A stretch of 26,625 bases of DNA from Gammaproteobacteria bacterium (GTDB lineage Bacteria; Pseudomonadota; Gammaproteobacteria; DSM-16500). Location: assembly GCA_021323555.1 (NCBI GenBank), contig JAJONP010000016.1, positions 1-26,625 of the forward strand, written 5' to 3'. This document shows, piece after piece, positions 1 to 6,970 of the stretch. Position numbers and translations under genes: made by a program. The number at the start of each line of letters is the position of its first letter. Positions within the stretch are counted from its first letter, which is position 1. A model generated the notes under the pieces. It was given only the letters and a program-made list of their open reading frames with translations, was not told the DNA's origin and did no database searches.

Positions 1-1275
1 TTATTTGAAGAAAATAGACCTGCTTTAATGACATTGCTGTGTCGTGAGGGTGGGAAACAGATTGTAGATTGTATTTCTGAAATACGTGAAGCTGTCGATT
101 TCTGTCGCTATTATGCGAGCCGTGCTCGTCATGATTTAGGACCGCGATTACTGACAGGGCCGACAGGCGAATTGAATGAGTTTTCATTACATCCGCGTGG
201 CGTTATTCTTTGTATTAGTCCATGGAATTTTCCCTTAGCCATTTTTATTGGGCAAATAGTCGCAGCGCTTGCTGCTGGAAATACTGTGATTGCGAAGCCT
301 GCGGAACAAACACCGTTGATTGCGTATGAAGCTGTAAAATTACTACATGCGGCAGGGATTCCGGAGGCAGTACTCCAACTGGTGTTAGGCAGTGGCCGAA
401 AAATCGGTGGCTTGTTAGTAGCAGATGCGCGTATTGCAGGTGTGATGTTTACAGGTTCAACAGAAACTGCTCGTATTATTCAGCAAACTTTAACCAATCG
501 TCCAGGATCTATTGTGCCTTTTATTGCTGAAACGGGCGGGCAAAATGCGATGATTGTGGATTCTTCCGCATTGCCTGAACAAGTTGTTGTTGATGTCATC
601 CAGTCCGCATTTAATAGTGCAGGGCAGCGTTGTTCTGCATTGCGTGTATTGTTCGTGCAGGAGGATATTGCAGATATACTCTTGACAATGCTAAAGGGTG
701 CGATGGCTGAATTAGTGATAGGCGATCCTGGTTTATTAGCAACGGATATAGGCCCTGTGATTGATCAAAATGCCTTAGAAATGCTTCAAGCGCATTTTGA
801 TAAAATGCAAACGGAAGCCACACTTTTATATCAAGTACCGATGACTGCTGTCCCTGAAGGCTATTTTTTTGCACCTTGTGCGTTTGAAATAAAGCAATTA
901 AGCCAATTAAAGGGCGAAGTATTTGGGCCGATTCTGCATGTGATTCGGTATGCAGAAAAAGATTTACATAAAATTTTAGATGATATTCGTCAAACAGGGT
1001 ACGGTCTTACATTGGGGATTCATAGTCGAATTAATGCAACCATTGATACCATTGTGAATAACATGCCTGTGGGTAATATTTATGTGAATCGTAATATGAT
1101 AGGTGCTGTTGTTGGCGTGCAGCCATTTGGTGGCGAGGGATTGTCAGGCACGGGGCCCAAAGCAGGCGGGCCTTATTATTTGCCTCGATTATGTGTTGAG
1201 CGGCTCATTTCCGCGAATACTTCGGCTGTGGGGGGTAATACTGTATTGCTATCCTTGCATGAGGAAGATGCATGA
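1..1275 (+). CDS. putA: PutA C-terminal part: delta-1-pyrroline-5-carboxylate dehydrogenase domain (5'-truncated by window edge)
   Basis: The reading frame is open from base 1, so the gene begins upstream of the window. The visible 425 residues are the aldehyde dehydrogenase half of bifunctional proline dehydrogenase/P5C dehydrogenase, which oxidises glutamate semialdehyde to glutamate with NAD. Visible landmarks are the PutA-typical EVREAVDFCRYYA-like stretch (here EIREAVDFCRYYASRA), the SPWNFPLA and AKPAEQTP cofactor-site segments, FTGSTETA, the catalytic glutamate in AETGGQNA and the catalytic cysteine in SAGQRCSALR. The protein ends soon after the NTSAVGGNTVLLSL segment, as in short (about 1000-residue) PutA proteins that lack the extra C-terminal domain. 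A stand-alone P5C dehydrogenase is possible, because the proline dehydrogenase half is outside the window, but the sequence style is PutA. The last codons overlap the start of the cation exporter gene by 4 bp, which suggests co-transcription. Confidence 0.9.
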   Translation, partial: LFEENRPALMTLLCREGGKQIVDCISEIREAVDFCRYYASRARHDLGPRLLTGPTGELNEFSLHPRGVILCISPWNFPLAIFIGQIVAALAAGNTVIAKPAEQTPLIAYEAVKLLHAAGIPEAVLQLVLGSGRKIGGLLVADARIAGVMFTGSTETARIIQQTLTNRPGSIVPFIAETGGQNAMIVDSSALPEQVVVDVIQSAFNSAGQRCSALRVLFVQEDIADILLTMLKGAMAELVIGDPGLLATDIGPVIDQNALEMLQAHFDKMQTEATLLYQVPMTAVPEGYFFAPCAFEIKQLSQLKGEVFGPILHVIRYAEKDLHKILDDIRQTGYGLTLGIHSRINATIDTIVNNMPVGNIYVNRNMIGAVVGVQPFGGEGLSGTGPKAGGPYYLPRLCVERLISANTSAVGGNTVLLSLHEEDA

Positions 1276-2165
1276 GCCATGGTCATACGCATCATCATTC
1301 ATCGAATATGACTTTTGCTATCGCGGTTTTGCTTAATTTAGGATTGACCGTTTTTCAATTCATTTATGCTTTTTTAGCAAATTCGATGAGTTTAATGGCG
1401 GATGCAACGCATAATTTTGGAGATGTGCTTGGTTTGATATTAGCTTGGGGCGCGAATTGGTTGATGTTATTACCGGCGCGTAAGCGATATAGCTATGGTT
1501 ATAAAAAAACAACCGTTCTTGCTGCATTAGCCAATGCATTTATTTTAGTCGTCACCACGACATTAATTATCTATGGATCAATTTTTAAATTTTTGCATCC
1601 TAATCAAATCAACGCACCTATTGTTATTATACTTGCGCTTATTGGTATTCTTATCAATGGAGGAACGGCTTTATTATTTATGAAAGGCGCGCATGAAGAC
1701 TTAAATATTAAAGGCGCTTTTTTACATTTAGTGGGGGATGCGGTGATTTCAATGGGTGTTGTGGTTTCTGCTATTTTAATTTTATATACACATTGGCTGT
1801 GGTTAGATCCTGTGATTGGATTATGTATTGCTATGATTATTTTGTGGGGAACGTGGGGGTTGTTGCGTGATTCGGTACGATTAATGATGGATGCAGTGCC
1901 TAGGCATATTAATTACGCTCATATACAAAAATTTTTGCAGACATTGCCCGGTGTAGAAGCCGTGCATGATTTGCATATTTGGGGGTTAAGTACTAAAGAA
2001 GTGGCGTTAACTGCGCATTTAATTATGCCGAATTCGAGTTTATCGGATGCGGATTATCAGAAAATCAATACGGTATTAAAAGACGAATTTCAGGTGAATC
2101 ATGCGACTCTTCAAGTAGAAACAGGGAATCTTCATTATCCGTGTGGGCGGCGGGAGAGTTGTTGA
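1272..2165 (+). CDS. CDF-family zinc/divalent cation efflux transporter (CzcD/ZitB type)
   Basis: A 297-aa inner-membrane cation/proton antiporter of the cation diffusion facilitator family. The N-terminus is His-rich (HGHTHHH), as in zinc-specific members. About six hydrophobic segments lie between residues 12 and 205. The transport-site pairs are visible: H47 and D51 in TM2 (DATHNFGD) and H152 and D156 in TM5 (HLVGD). This HxxxD/HxxxD arrangement is that of zinc (Zn/Cd) exporters. A cytoplasmic ferredoxin-like domain follows, with the family segments GVEAVHDLHIWGLS and VALTAHL, ending with HATLQVE. The start ATG overlaps the putA stop (ATGA). No Shine-Dalgarno sequence dominates here, which fits translational coupling. 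The metal substrate is inferred from the motif, and Cd or Co cannot be excluded. Confidence 0.9.
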   Translation: MSHGHTHHHSSNMTFAIAVLLNLGLTVFQFIYAFLANSMSLMADATHNFGDVLGLILAWGANWLMLLPARKRYSYGYKKTTVLAALANAFILVVTTTLIIYGSIFKFLHPNQINAPIVIILALIGILINGGTALLFMKGAHEDLNIKGAFLHLVGDAVISMGVVVSAILILYTHWLWLDPVIGLCIAMIILWGTWGLLRDSVRLMMDAVPRHINYAHIQKFLQTLPGVEAVHDLHIWGLSTKEVALTAHLIMPNSSLSDADYQKINTVLKDEFQVNHATLQVETGNLHYPCGRRESC

Positions 2166-2279
2166 GTAGAAAAGAATTCTTAAAAATGCTGCTAATGAAT
2201 CATATTTACCGAGTAGTTTGGAAAAATAATTATAATCTCAAGCTGTAAGGGACATCGTTAATTTTCTATATAAATGTCT

Positions 2280-2314
2280 TTGTAAAAATGTATTAAATTT
2301 GATACTATATAAAA
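2280..2314 (+). promoter_or_regulatory. Candidate promoter of the HigBA-type operon, possibly giving a leaderless mRNA
   Basis: A -35-like TTGTAA (2280-2285), a 17-bp spacer and a -10-like TACTAT (2303-2308) lie directly before the toxin ATG at 2315. The ATG adenine is the seventh base after the -10 box, so initiation at the usual distance would place the 5' end at the start codon. No Shine-Dalgarno sequence precedes the ATG. Both boxes match the sigma-70 consensus at only 4 of 6 positions. Confidence 0.4.
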
Positions 2315-2647
2315 ATGAAGAAATGGAAATTGACTTATTACAGTCAACGTGTTTATAAAGAAATATTTTCATTACCAGAAGACATACTTGGCTCGTATGT
2401 TTTTATATCTGAAATGATGGAAACAGAAGGTCCTAACATAGGGCTACCACACACACGTGCGATGAGAGATAAACTATTTGAAATTCGTGTGTCTGGTAGG
2501 GAAGGCATTGCTAGAATATTTTATTGCACAGGGAAACAGAAAAAAATCTGGATACTTCATTCTTTTAAGAAGAAGACTCAGGAAACACCGCTTAAAGAAC
2601 TGACATTAGCTAGAAAACGATTGAAAGAGGTGATGGAATATGACTAA
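2315..2647 (+). CDS. RelE/HigB-like toxin (phage Gp49 family)
   Basis: A 110-aa basic protein of the phage-derived Gp49/HigB toxin family, whose members usually cleave mRNA at the ribosome. Family landmarks are KLFEIRVSGREGIARIFY (residues 53-70, the core beta-strands) and ILHSFKKKTQETPLKEL (80-96), followed by a C-terminal helix of the LARKRLKE type. The toxin is upstream of its HTH antitoxin, the gene order of higBA loci, and overlaps it by 8 bp. The start is the first ATG, with no Shine-Dalgarno sequence but a promoter-like element immediately upstream. RNase activity is inferred from the family; the sequence alone does not show whether the toxin is active. Confidence 0.85.
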   Translation: MKKWKLTYYSQRVYKEIFSLPEDILGSYVFISEMMETEGPNIGLPHTRAMRDKLFEIRVSGREGIARIFYCTGKQKKIWILHSFKKKTQETPLKELTLARKRLKEVMEYD

Positions 2648-3002
2648 AGCTACCATAGAACGCGCAAAGAAAAATTCCAAAAAATGGCATGATGCTATTA
2701 GAAAAAAAGTATTTTCTAGCCCAAAAGCGCTTGTTGCTTATGAACACACTAAAAAAGAGGTAGAGTTATCACTGATGCTGCGTAAAGCAAGAAAAAAATC
2801 CAATCTGAGCCAGCAGGATATTGCGGAACGTATGAAAACTTCTCGTACTTCTATCTCAAGATTAGAATCTTCTGATTTTGGCCCACGTAATTCTCCTTCT
2901 ATTAATACGTTATTGCGATATGCACATGCACTCGGATATACGGTAAAAATAAATCTTGTTCATGAGAAAAATAGATACTATAAATCAGAGGGCGGAATCT
3001 GA
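2640..3002 (+). CDS. XRE-family HTH antitoxin (HigA-like)
   Basis: A 120-aa protein with a Cro/C1-type helix-turn-helix at about residues 46-104 (LMLRKARKKSNLSQQDIAER ... TSRTSISRLES ... INTLLRYAHALGY). The preceding 40 residues are basic and helical and probably contact the toxin. It overlaps the toxin gene by 8 bp and touches the next ORF by 1 bp, so the three are likely one transcript. By family precedent it neutralises the toxin and represses the operon. The HTH assignment is secure; the pairing is inferred from the overlap. Confidence 0.87.
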   Translation: MTKATIERAKKNSKKWHDAIRKKVFSSPKALVAYEHTKKEVELSLMLRKARKKSNLSQQDIAERMKTSRTSISRLESSDFGPRNSPSINTLLRYAHALGYTVKINLVHEKNRYYKSEGGI

Positions 3003-3187
3003 TGAATAATGAGACTTACGAGAAGTTATCAGTTCTGGAGGATTTCTATTGGGGCATGAAAGCTGATAAAGCGGCAAGAGACGGCTTTCTTGGTTCTAAG
3101 GAAAGCGAAAAGAGATTGAGAAAATATGGGGAAAGAGCTGGGATAAAAATCGATGGCAAATTAGATAGTAAAACAAAGGCTAGTTAA
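3002..3187 (+). CDS. Small protein, third gene of the HigBA-type operon; resembles an antitoxin tail
   Basis: A 61-residue hydrophilic protein. A GAGGG Shine-Dalgarno sequence (2988-2992) sits 9 nt before the ATG, whose first base is the last base of the higA-like stop codon. This supports translation. The segment VLEDFYWGMKADKAARDGFL, followed by ESEKRLRKYGE, resembles the helical toxin-binding tails of Phd/YefM or RelB antitoxins, but no DNA-binding domain precedes it. The resemblance is by eye and weak. It could be a second antitoxin or chaperone-like component, or a remnant of another toxin-antitoxin pair. I do not recognise a named family. Confidence 0.6.
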   Translation: MNNETYEKLSVLEDFYWGMKADKAARDGFLGSKESEKRLRKYGERAGIKIDGKLDSKTKAS

Positions 3188-3327
3188 CACTTCAAAATCA
3201 GTAGATCATTTTTTAAAATCCCTACCACCAAAACAATTTAAATAAATTTTTACTAATGCCAATAAGGATACTCGATTATGGCTACTTACACACCCTTGCT
3301 CTGACACTCTCGGATTTAAGAATAGAA

Positions 3328-3654
3328 TTATTCTTGAATATGATGCCTAATGGCTTCTGCTACCCATTGATTTAAGCTCATTTTGTGCTGTTTGGCTGCG
3401 ATATAAATTCTCCTATGAAGTTCCGGATCAAGGCGAAGATTAAATTTGCCAGAAAAAGGTCTTTCTGCCTCTTCGCCACGTTCTGCACAAAAATCCAAGT
3501 AATCGCTTATGGACTCTTTAAACGCTTTTTTAATTTCTGCGACAGTACGTCCTTGAAAGGTAATAACATCACGGGTATTAATGACTTCGCCATGAAAAAT
3601 TTCTGTTTCATCATCGAACTCGACATGCCCTATATAACCTTTATGAATTAGCAT
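3328..3654 (-). CDS. hicB: HicB-type antitoxin
   Basis: A 108-aa antitoxin. Residues 1-65 form the partial RNase-H-like fold typical of HicB (GYIGHVEFDDE, FHGEVINTRDVITFQG, AEIKKAFKESISDYLDFC). Residues 70-108 are an Arc/MetJ-type ribbon-helix-helix DNA-binding domain (GKFNLRLDPELHRRIYIAAK ... MSLNQWVAEAI). It overlaps the end of hicA by 7 bp and is translationally coupled to it. Its likely target is the palindrome inside the hicA promoter. An AAGAATA/TATTCTT hairpin (3318-3335, 4-nt loop) straddles the stop codon, but no T-run follows, so I do not call a terminator. Confidence 0.92.
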   Translation of the reverse strand: MLIHKGYIGHVEFDDETEIFHGEVINTRDVITFQGRTVAEIKKAFKESISDYLDFCAERGEEAERPFSGKFNLRLDPELHRRIYIAAKQHKMSLNQWVAEAIRHHIQE

Positions 3655-3902
3655 TTGATACCTGCCTCTTTTAAAAACCGTCTCATTGAAACAATAGCTC
3701 CTTTATCAATTTCTTTTTTAGGATGCGGGCGGTGAAAAACAGCACGTATATTATTTAGCACAATTCTTACCCGTGATCCATTTCCCTCTGATATTTCCGC
3801 GCCTAATGTATTAAGCAGGGATTCAATATCTCGCCACGCAATACTTGCTTGAACGGGATTTTGAAATAATTGTTGTAATGTTTTTTGATGCTTTTTATTC
3901 AT
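3648..3902 (-). CDS. hicA: HicA-type mRNA interferase toxin
   Basis: An 84-aa HicA-family toxin that would bind double-stranded RNA and cleave mRNA. The dsRBD-like fold is recognisable from WRDIESLLNTLGAEISEGNG (23-42), VRIVLNN and AVFHRPHPKKEIDKG (54-68), followed by a C-terminal helix. In short HicA toxins the catalytic histidine follows the Gly-Ser turn; here the turn is GSRVRI (residues 42-47) with no histidine, and the histidines are instead at 57 and 60. From memory this GSRVR version is a recurring longer HicA subfamily rather than a damaged copy, but the catalytic residue is uncertain. It is transcribed ahead of hicB, the classical order. Confidence 0.88.
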   Translation of the reverse strand: MNKKHQKTLQQLFQNPVQASIAWRDIESLLNTLGAEISEGNGSRVRIVLNNIRAVFHRPHPKKEIDKGAIVSMRRFLKEAGIKC

Positions 3903-3908
3903 TACAAG

Positions 3909-3936
3909 ATAATACCAAAAAATGGTACTATGTCAA
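3909..3936 (-). promoter_or_regulatory. hicAB promoter with operator-like palindrome in the spacer
   Basis: On the minus strand there is a perfect -35 TTGACA (3931-3936), a 16-bp spacer and -10 TATTAT (3909-3914). The perfect inverted repeat TACCA-N5-TGGTA (3913-3927) fills the spacer and runs into the -10 box. A ribbon-helix-helix protein bound there would block RNA polymerase, consistent with HicB autorepression. Only six bases separate the -10 box from the hicA ATG, so the transcript is predicted to start at or inside the start codon. That the repeat is the operator is inferred from its position. Confidence 0.72.
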
Positions 3937-4006
3937 CATTCTCTTTTTGAAAAATAAATAACAGTGGCCATGTTTCTTGTTTTTTCTACAATAAAGCATT
4001 TTGTTT

Positions 4007-5827
4007 TTATGGTTTCATAGGTTTTGTAGTATTTTTTAGATCATTTGAATTTTGTATAGTTTCTTGGGAAGGTTGTTTGCGATGAGCAAATAAAGAAAAC
4101 ATGCTTGCAGTGCTTGTTTTTCTTGGGGAAGTTTTTGGATTAGGTTCACTTAATTTTGTTTCAGATTTTTCTTCCTGCTTTATTTCTACTGATTTTTTGG
4201 GGGTGATATATTCTTCTTTTAATCGAGAAAGATTTTGTTTTATAGTTTTTGTACCTCGAAAGTCTGGTGGAATAGTGTCTAATGCTTTATTAAAATTTCC
4301 TAATGCTGTGCTTATATTAGGTAATATTACCCATTCTTGAGAGTTATTTTCATTTTTTCTTAGCTCGTTAATACAATCCTCTAAATATTGTATTCTATTT
4401 TTATGATGAATTTCATTTTTTTGTTTAAATGTTTCTTGCTCTACCTCCCATTCTATTTTCAGTGCTTCTAAATAAGAAAGTATTTTATTTGATTTTTCTT
4501 CGGCATTATTGGTAGGGCTCTCTTGGGTTTCTTTATCTATCTTATTGAAGATATTTGCTGTTGCCTGTTTTGCATGTGCATAAACCATTTGTCGATATTC
4601 TTTAGTGCTTGTTCCAGGTACAGCTTCTTTAATGGTTTGGAGTTCCTTAAGGATATCCTTATAATACTCCGGATTTTGGGGTTCATCTAAAACATGAAGC
4701 ACATTATCTGCAGCAGCTCGCATGGCAATTTTCACTGCTTCTGGTTTATTATGTGAATCTCCCATTAACTTAAAAGCGATTGTCTGTTCTAATGTCAGTT
4801 CTGTTACTTGTGTATGATCTGGTAGGCTACTAACTAGCTCATCTGTTTGTGATAAAATTTTGCCTGAATTTTCTAGCTCATTTTGTTTTTTTTGTTCCTT
4901 GGATAACTGGGCTAATTTTTCATTTATTTCATCTCTAGGGTTAAATGCCTCTCCGGTTGTGCTGTCATTTTTCATTCCTAATTTTTCTTTAAATTTTTCA
5001 ATATCACCTAATCGTGCGAGAAAAGGCTTATTTTTACCAGAGTCGAGCGCTGTTAGAAACCGGGTTGGATCGCTATTAGCAAATTTAATCAAATCTCCTT
5101 GGGTAATATAATCCGGTAATTGGGATGCTTTAAATAAACACCCGACAGTGTTGTATAGGGCCGCATAATTTGGATCCTTGACATCTAGTTTTGGGTTATC
5201 AAACTCGCGGCATAATTCTTCCCATTTTCCTTTTAAAGCCCTTATAGCCTTCTTTTGGATAGCTGAAGCGGTTTGTTTTTCTTCATTGTCTTGAGTTTCT
5301 CCAGACATGATCTTTTTTTCAAGGTGATCTTGAAATTTGAGCCTAATTAGAGAAAAATCATGTGTAATGGTGCTAAAAAAAGGTTTATTGGAATTTTTTT
5401 TATTTTTGCTTGGCGATCCACTTAACATAAATTTTTTGACGAATTTCTTTCCTGCTGCCGCCAGTTGATTTTTATTTTTTTGATCCTCTGTTTGTCCTTT
5501 ACCTAAAAGTAATCTATCTAAAAATGGAGGGGACATAATATCCGCTAGATCTCTTGTTTTGCTTAAATAATTTTTATCATCCTTACTATCAGCATCTTTC
5601 ATCTTAAGCTTACAAAACCGCATAAGTAATTTTTGGGTTATGTTCGGCGGTAATTCGTGAAGATTTTTTAAAGTGTTAGTAATTTTTTTTTCTAATTTAC
5701 TTAATTCATTTTCATTTTCAGGAGTTATTTTACCATTTAATTTACTTCCGGTTAACTGAATATAATTTGTAATATCTTCTTCTAATTTTTTAGCTTCTTC
5801 AGACGATAGTTTTGTTGACTCAGGCAT
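4007..5827 (-). CDS. Large hydrophilic coiled-coil protein of unknown function; candidate secreted effector
   Basis: A 606-aa protein that I do not recognise. It has no signal peptide and no membrane segment, and is rich in Lys, Glu and Asn. Helical or coiled-coil stretches are likely at about 8-60, 295-330 and 440-490. Residues 215-290 look more globular (YAALYNTVGCLFKASQLPDY, DPTRFLTALDSG). The C-terminal about 65 residues are disordered, with a Glu/Lys-rich block (KQEEKSETKLSEPNPK) before a Ser/Thr-rich tail. Large helical proteins with acidic, polar C-termini are common among type IV (Dot/Icm-type) effectors of Legionellales, so an effector role is a reasonable but unproven inference. The start has a good ribosome-binding site (GAGGTG, 4 nt before ATG) and its own promoter, independent of the upstream pyrD. 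Confidence 0.78.
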   Translation of the reverse strand: MPESTKLSSEEAKKLEEDITNYIQLTGSKLNGKITPENENELSKLEKKITNTLKNLHELPPNITQKLLMRFCKLKMKDADSKDDKNYLSKTRDLADIMSPPFLDRLLLGKGQTEDQKNKNQLAAAGKKFVKKFMLSGSPSKNKKNSNKPFFSTITHDFSLIRLKFQDHLEKKIMSGETQDNEEKQTASAIQKKAIRALKGKWEELCREFDNPKLDVKDPNYAALYNTVGCLFKASQLPDYITQGDLIKFANSDPTRFLTALDSGKNKPFLARLGDIEKFKEKLGMKNDSTTGEAFNPRDEINEKLAQLSKEQKKQNELENSGKILSQTDELVSSLPDHTQVTELTLEQTIAFKLMGDSHNKPEAVKIAMRAAADNVLHVLDEPQNPEYYKDILKELQTIKEAVPGTSTKEYRQMVYAHAKQATANIFNKIDKETQESPTNNAEEKSNKILSYLEALKIEWEVEQETFKQKNEIHHKNRIQYLEDCINELRKNENNSQEWVILPNISTALGNFNKALDTIPPDFRGTKTIKQNLSRLKEEYITPKKSVEIKQEEKSETKLSEPNPKTSPRKTSTASMFSLFAHRKQPSQETIQNSNDLKNTTKPMKP

Positions 5828-5844
5828 ACGTCACCTCATTCTTC

Positions 5845-5873
5845 GTTATAACTTGAGTATAGACGAGGATCAA
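5845..5873 (-). promoter_or_regulatory. Promoter of the 606-aa protein gene
   Basis: On the minus strand: TTGATC (-35, 5868-5873), an exact 17-bp spacer, and TATAAC (-10, 5845-5850). The predicted 5' UTR is short (about 10 nt), beginning just before the GAGGTG ribosome-binding site. It lies in the 122-bp gap after the pyrD stop, so this gene can be expressed separately from uvrD-pyrD. Confidence 0.6.
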
Positions 5874-5949
5874 AAAATGGATAGGGTAAAGAGAAATAAG
5901 CAATACTTGTGTAAGCCGTTGATTATTAATGCTAATTATTTTATGCCAG

Positions 5950-6957
5950 CTAGATTTTCTGAGCAATTTCTCGAATTAATGCAGGGCCGTGGTAAATGAA
6001 CCCTGTGTAGAGCTGTAGCAAGCTTGCGCCTGCTGAAAGCTTTTCTTGGGCATCTTTTGGCGTTGTTATCCCGCCGCAGCCAATAATGGGGATTTTATTT
6101 TCTAATAAGCTATGCAATTGTTTGATGATTTCTGTTGAACGGGTAGTGAGTGGTTTTCCGCTTAAGCCGCCTAGTTCTGTCGCTAAAGGCGATGATTCTA
6201 TTCCATCACGTTGAATAGTCGTATTGGTCGCGATAATACCCTCTATTTTTTCATTCACAAAAATATCGCACATTTGCATTAATTCATCTTTGGTTAAATC
6301 AGGAGAAATTTTGACAACGAGAGGAACATATTTTTTATTTTTTTCAAAAAATAAAGCTTGTTCGGTTTTTAATGTTCGTAATAAGTTTTTTAATAATTCG
6401 CCATGTTGTAATTGGCGCAAATTTTCTGTATTGGGTGATGAAATATTAATGGTGATATAACCTGCAAATGGAATCACGCGCTTAAATGCATATAAGTAAT
6501 CGTTAGTCGCATTTTCGAGGCAGGTATCACGATTTTTGCCTATATTAATACCTAAGATACCTTTGTATTTTATTTTTTTAAGATTTTCTACTAAGTAATC
6601 AACCCCTTTATTATTAAAACCCAGGCGATTAATAATAGCTTCCTGTTCGGGTAAGCGAAACAGTCGAGGTGGAAGATTGCCTGGCTGTGGTTTGGGTGTC
6701 ACCGTTCCAATTTCTATAAATCCAAAACCGAGGGAGGCAAGCGCGTCAATATAATCTCCATTTTTATCTAAGCCTGCTGCTAAGCCGATAGGGTTTTCAA
6801 AATACAGCCCCATTATCTGGCAGGGGCGAGATATCACTTTTGATAAACAAGAAGTTAATTTGAGTTTTTCTGCGAGCTTTAAGCTTTTTAAAGTAAATGC
6901 ATGAGCGCGTTCGGGGTCAAGAGAGAATAATAAATTTTTGATAATGGAATAAAACAT
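5950..6957 (-). CDS. pyrD: Dihydroorotate dehydrogenase (quinone), class 2
   Basis: A 335-aa flavoenzyme of pyrimidine synthesis that oxidises dihydroorotate to orotate and passes electrons to membrane quinone. The N-terminal amphipathic helix region (MFYSIIKNLLFSLDPERAHA) that binds the membrane in class 2 enzymes is present. Other landmarks are PIGLAAGLDKNGD (56-68), EIGTVTPKPQPGN (82-94), RLGFNN (111-116), the active-site segment NISSPNTENLRQLQ (171-184) with the class 2 serine catalytic base, and the FMN-phosphate region IIGCGGI plus GASLLQLYTGF near the C-terminus. Length is normal. It starts 13 bp after the uvrD stop, so the two are probably co-transcribed. The ribosome-binding site is weak (AGAG). 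Confidence 0.96.
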   Translation of the reverse strand: MFYSIIKNLLFSLDPERAHAFTLKSLKLAEKLKLTSCLSKVISRPCQIMGLYFENPIGLAAGLDKNGDYIDALASLGFGFIEIGTVTPKPQPGNLPPRLFRLPEQEAIINRLGFNNKGVDYLVENLKKIKYKGILGINIGKNRDTCLENATNDYLYAFKRVIPFAGYITINISSPNTENLRQLQHGELLKNLLRTLKTEQALFFEKNKKYVPLVVKISPDLTKDELMQMCDIFVNEKIEGIIATNTTIQRDGIESSPLATELGGLSGKPLTTRSTEIIKQLHSLLENKIPIIGCGGITTPKDAQEKLSAGASLLQLYTGFIYHGPALIREIAQKI

Positions 6958-6970
6958 TTTTGGCTCTTAT

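Noticed and set aside
3318..3335. Rho-independent terminator at the end of hicB
   Set aside because: A 7-bp AT-rich hairpin with no following T-run on the transcribed strand; too weak to call.
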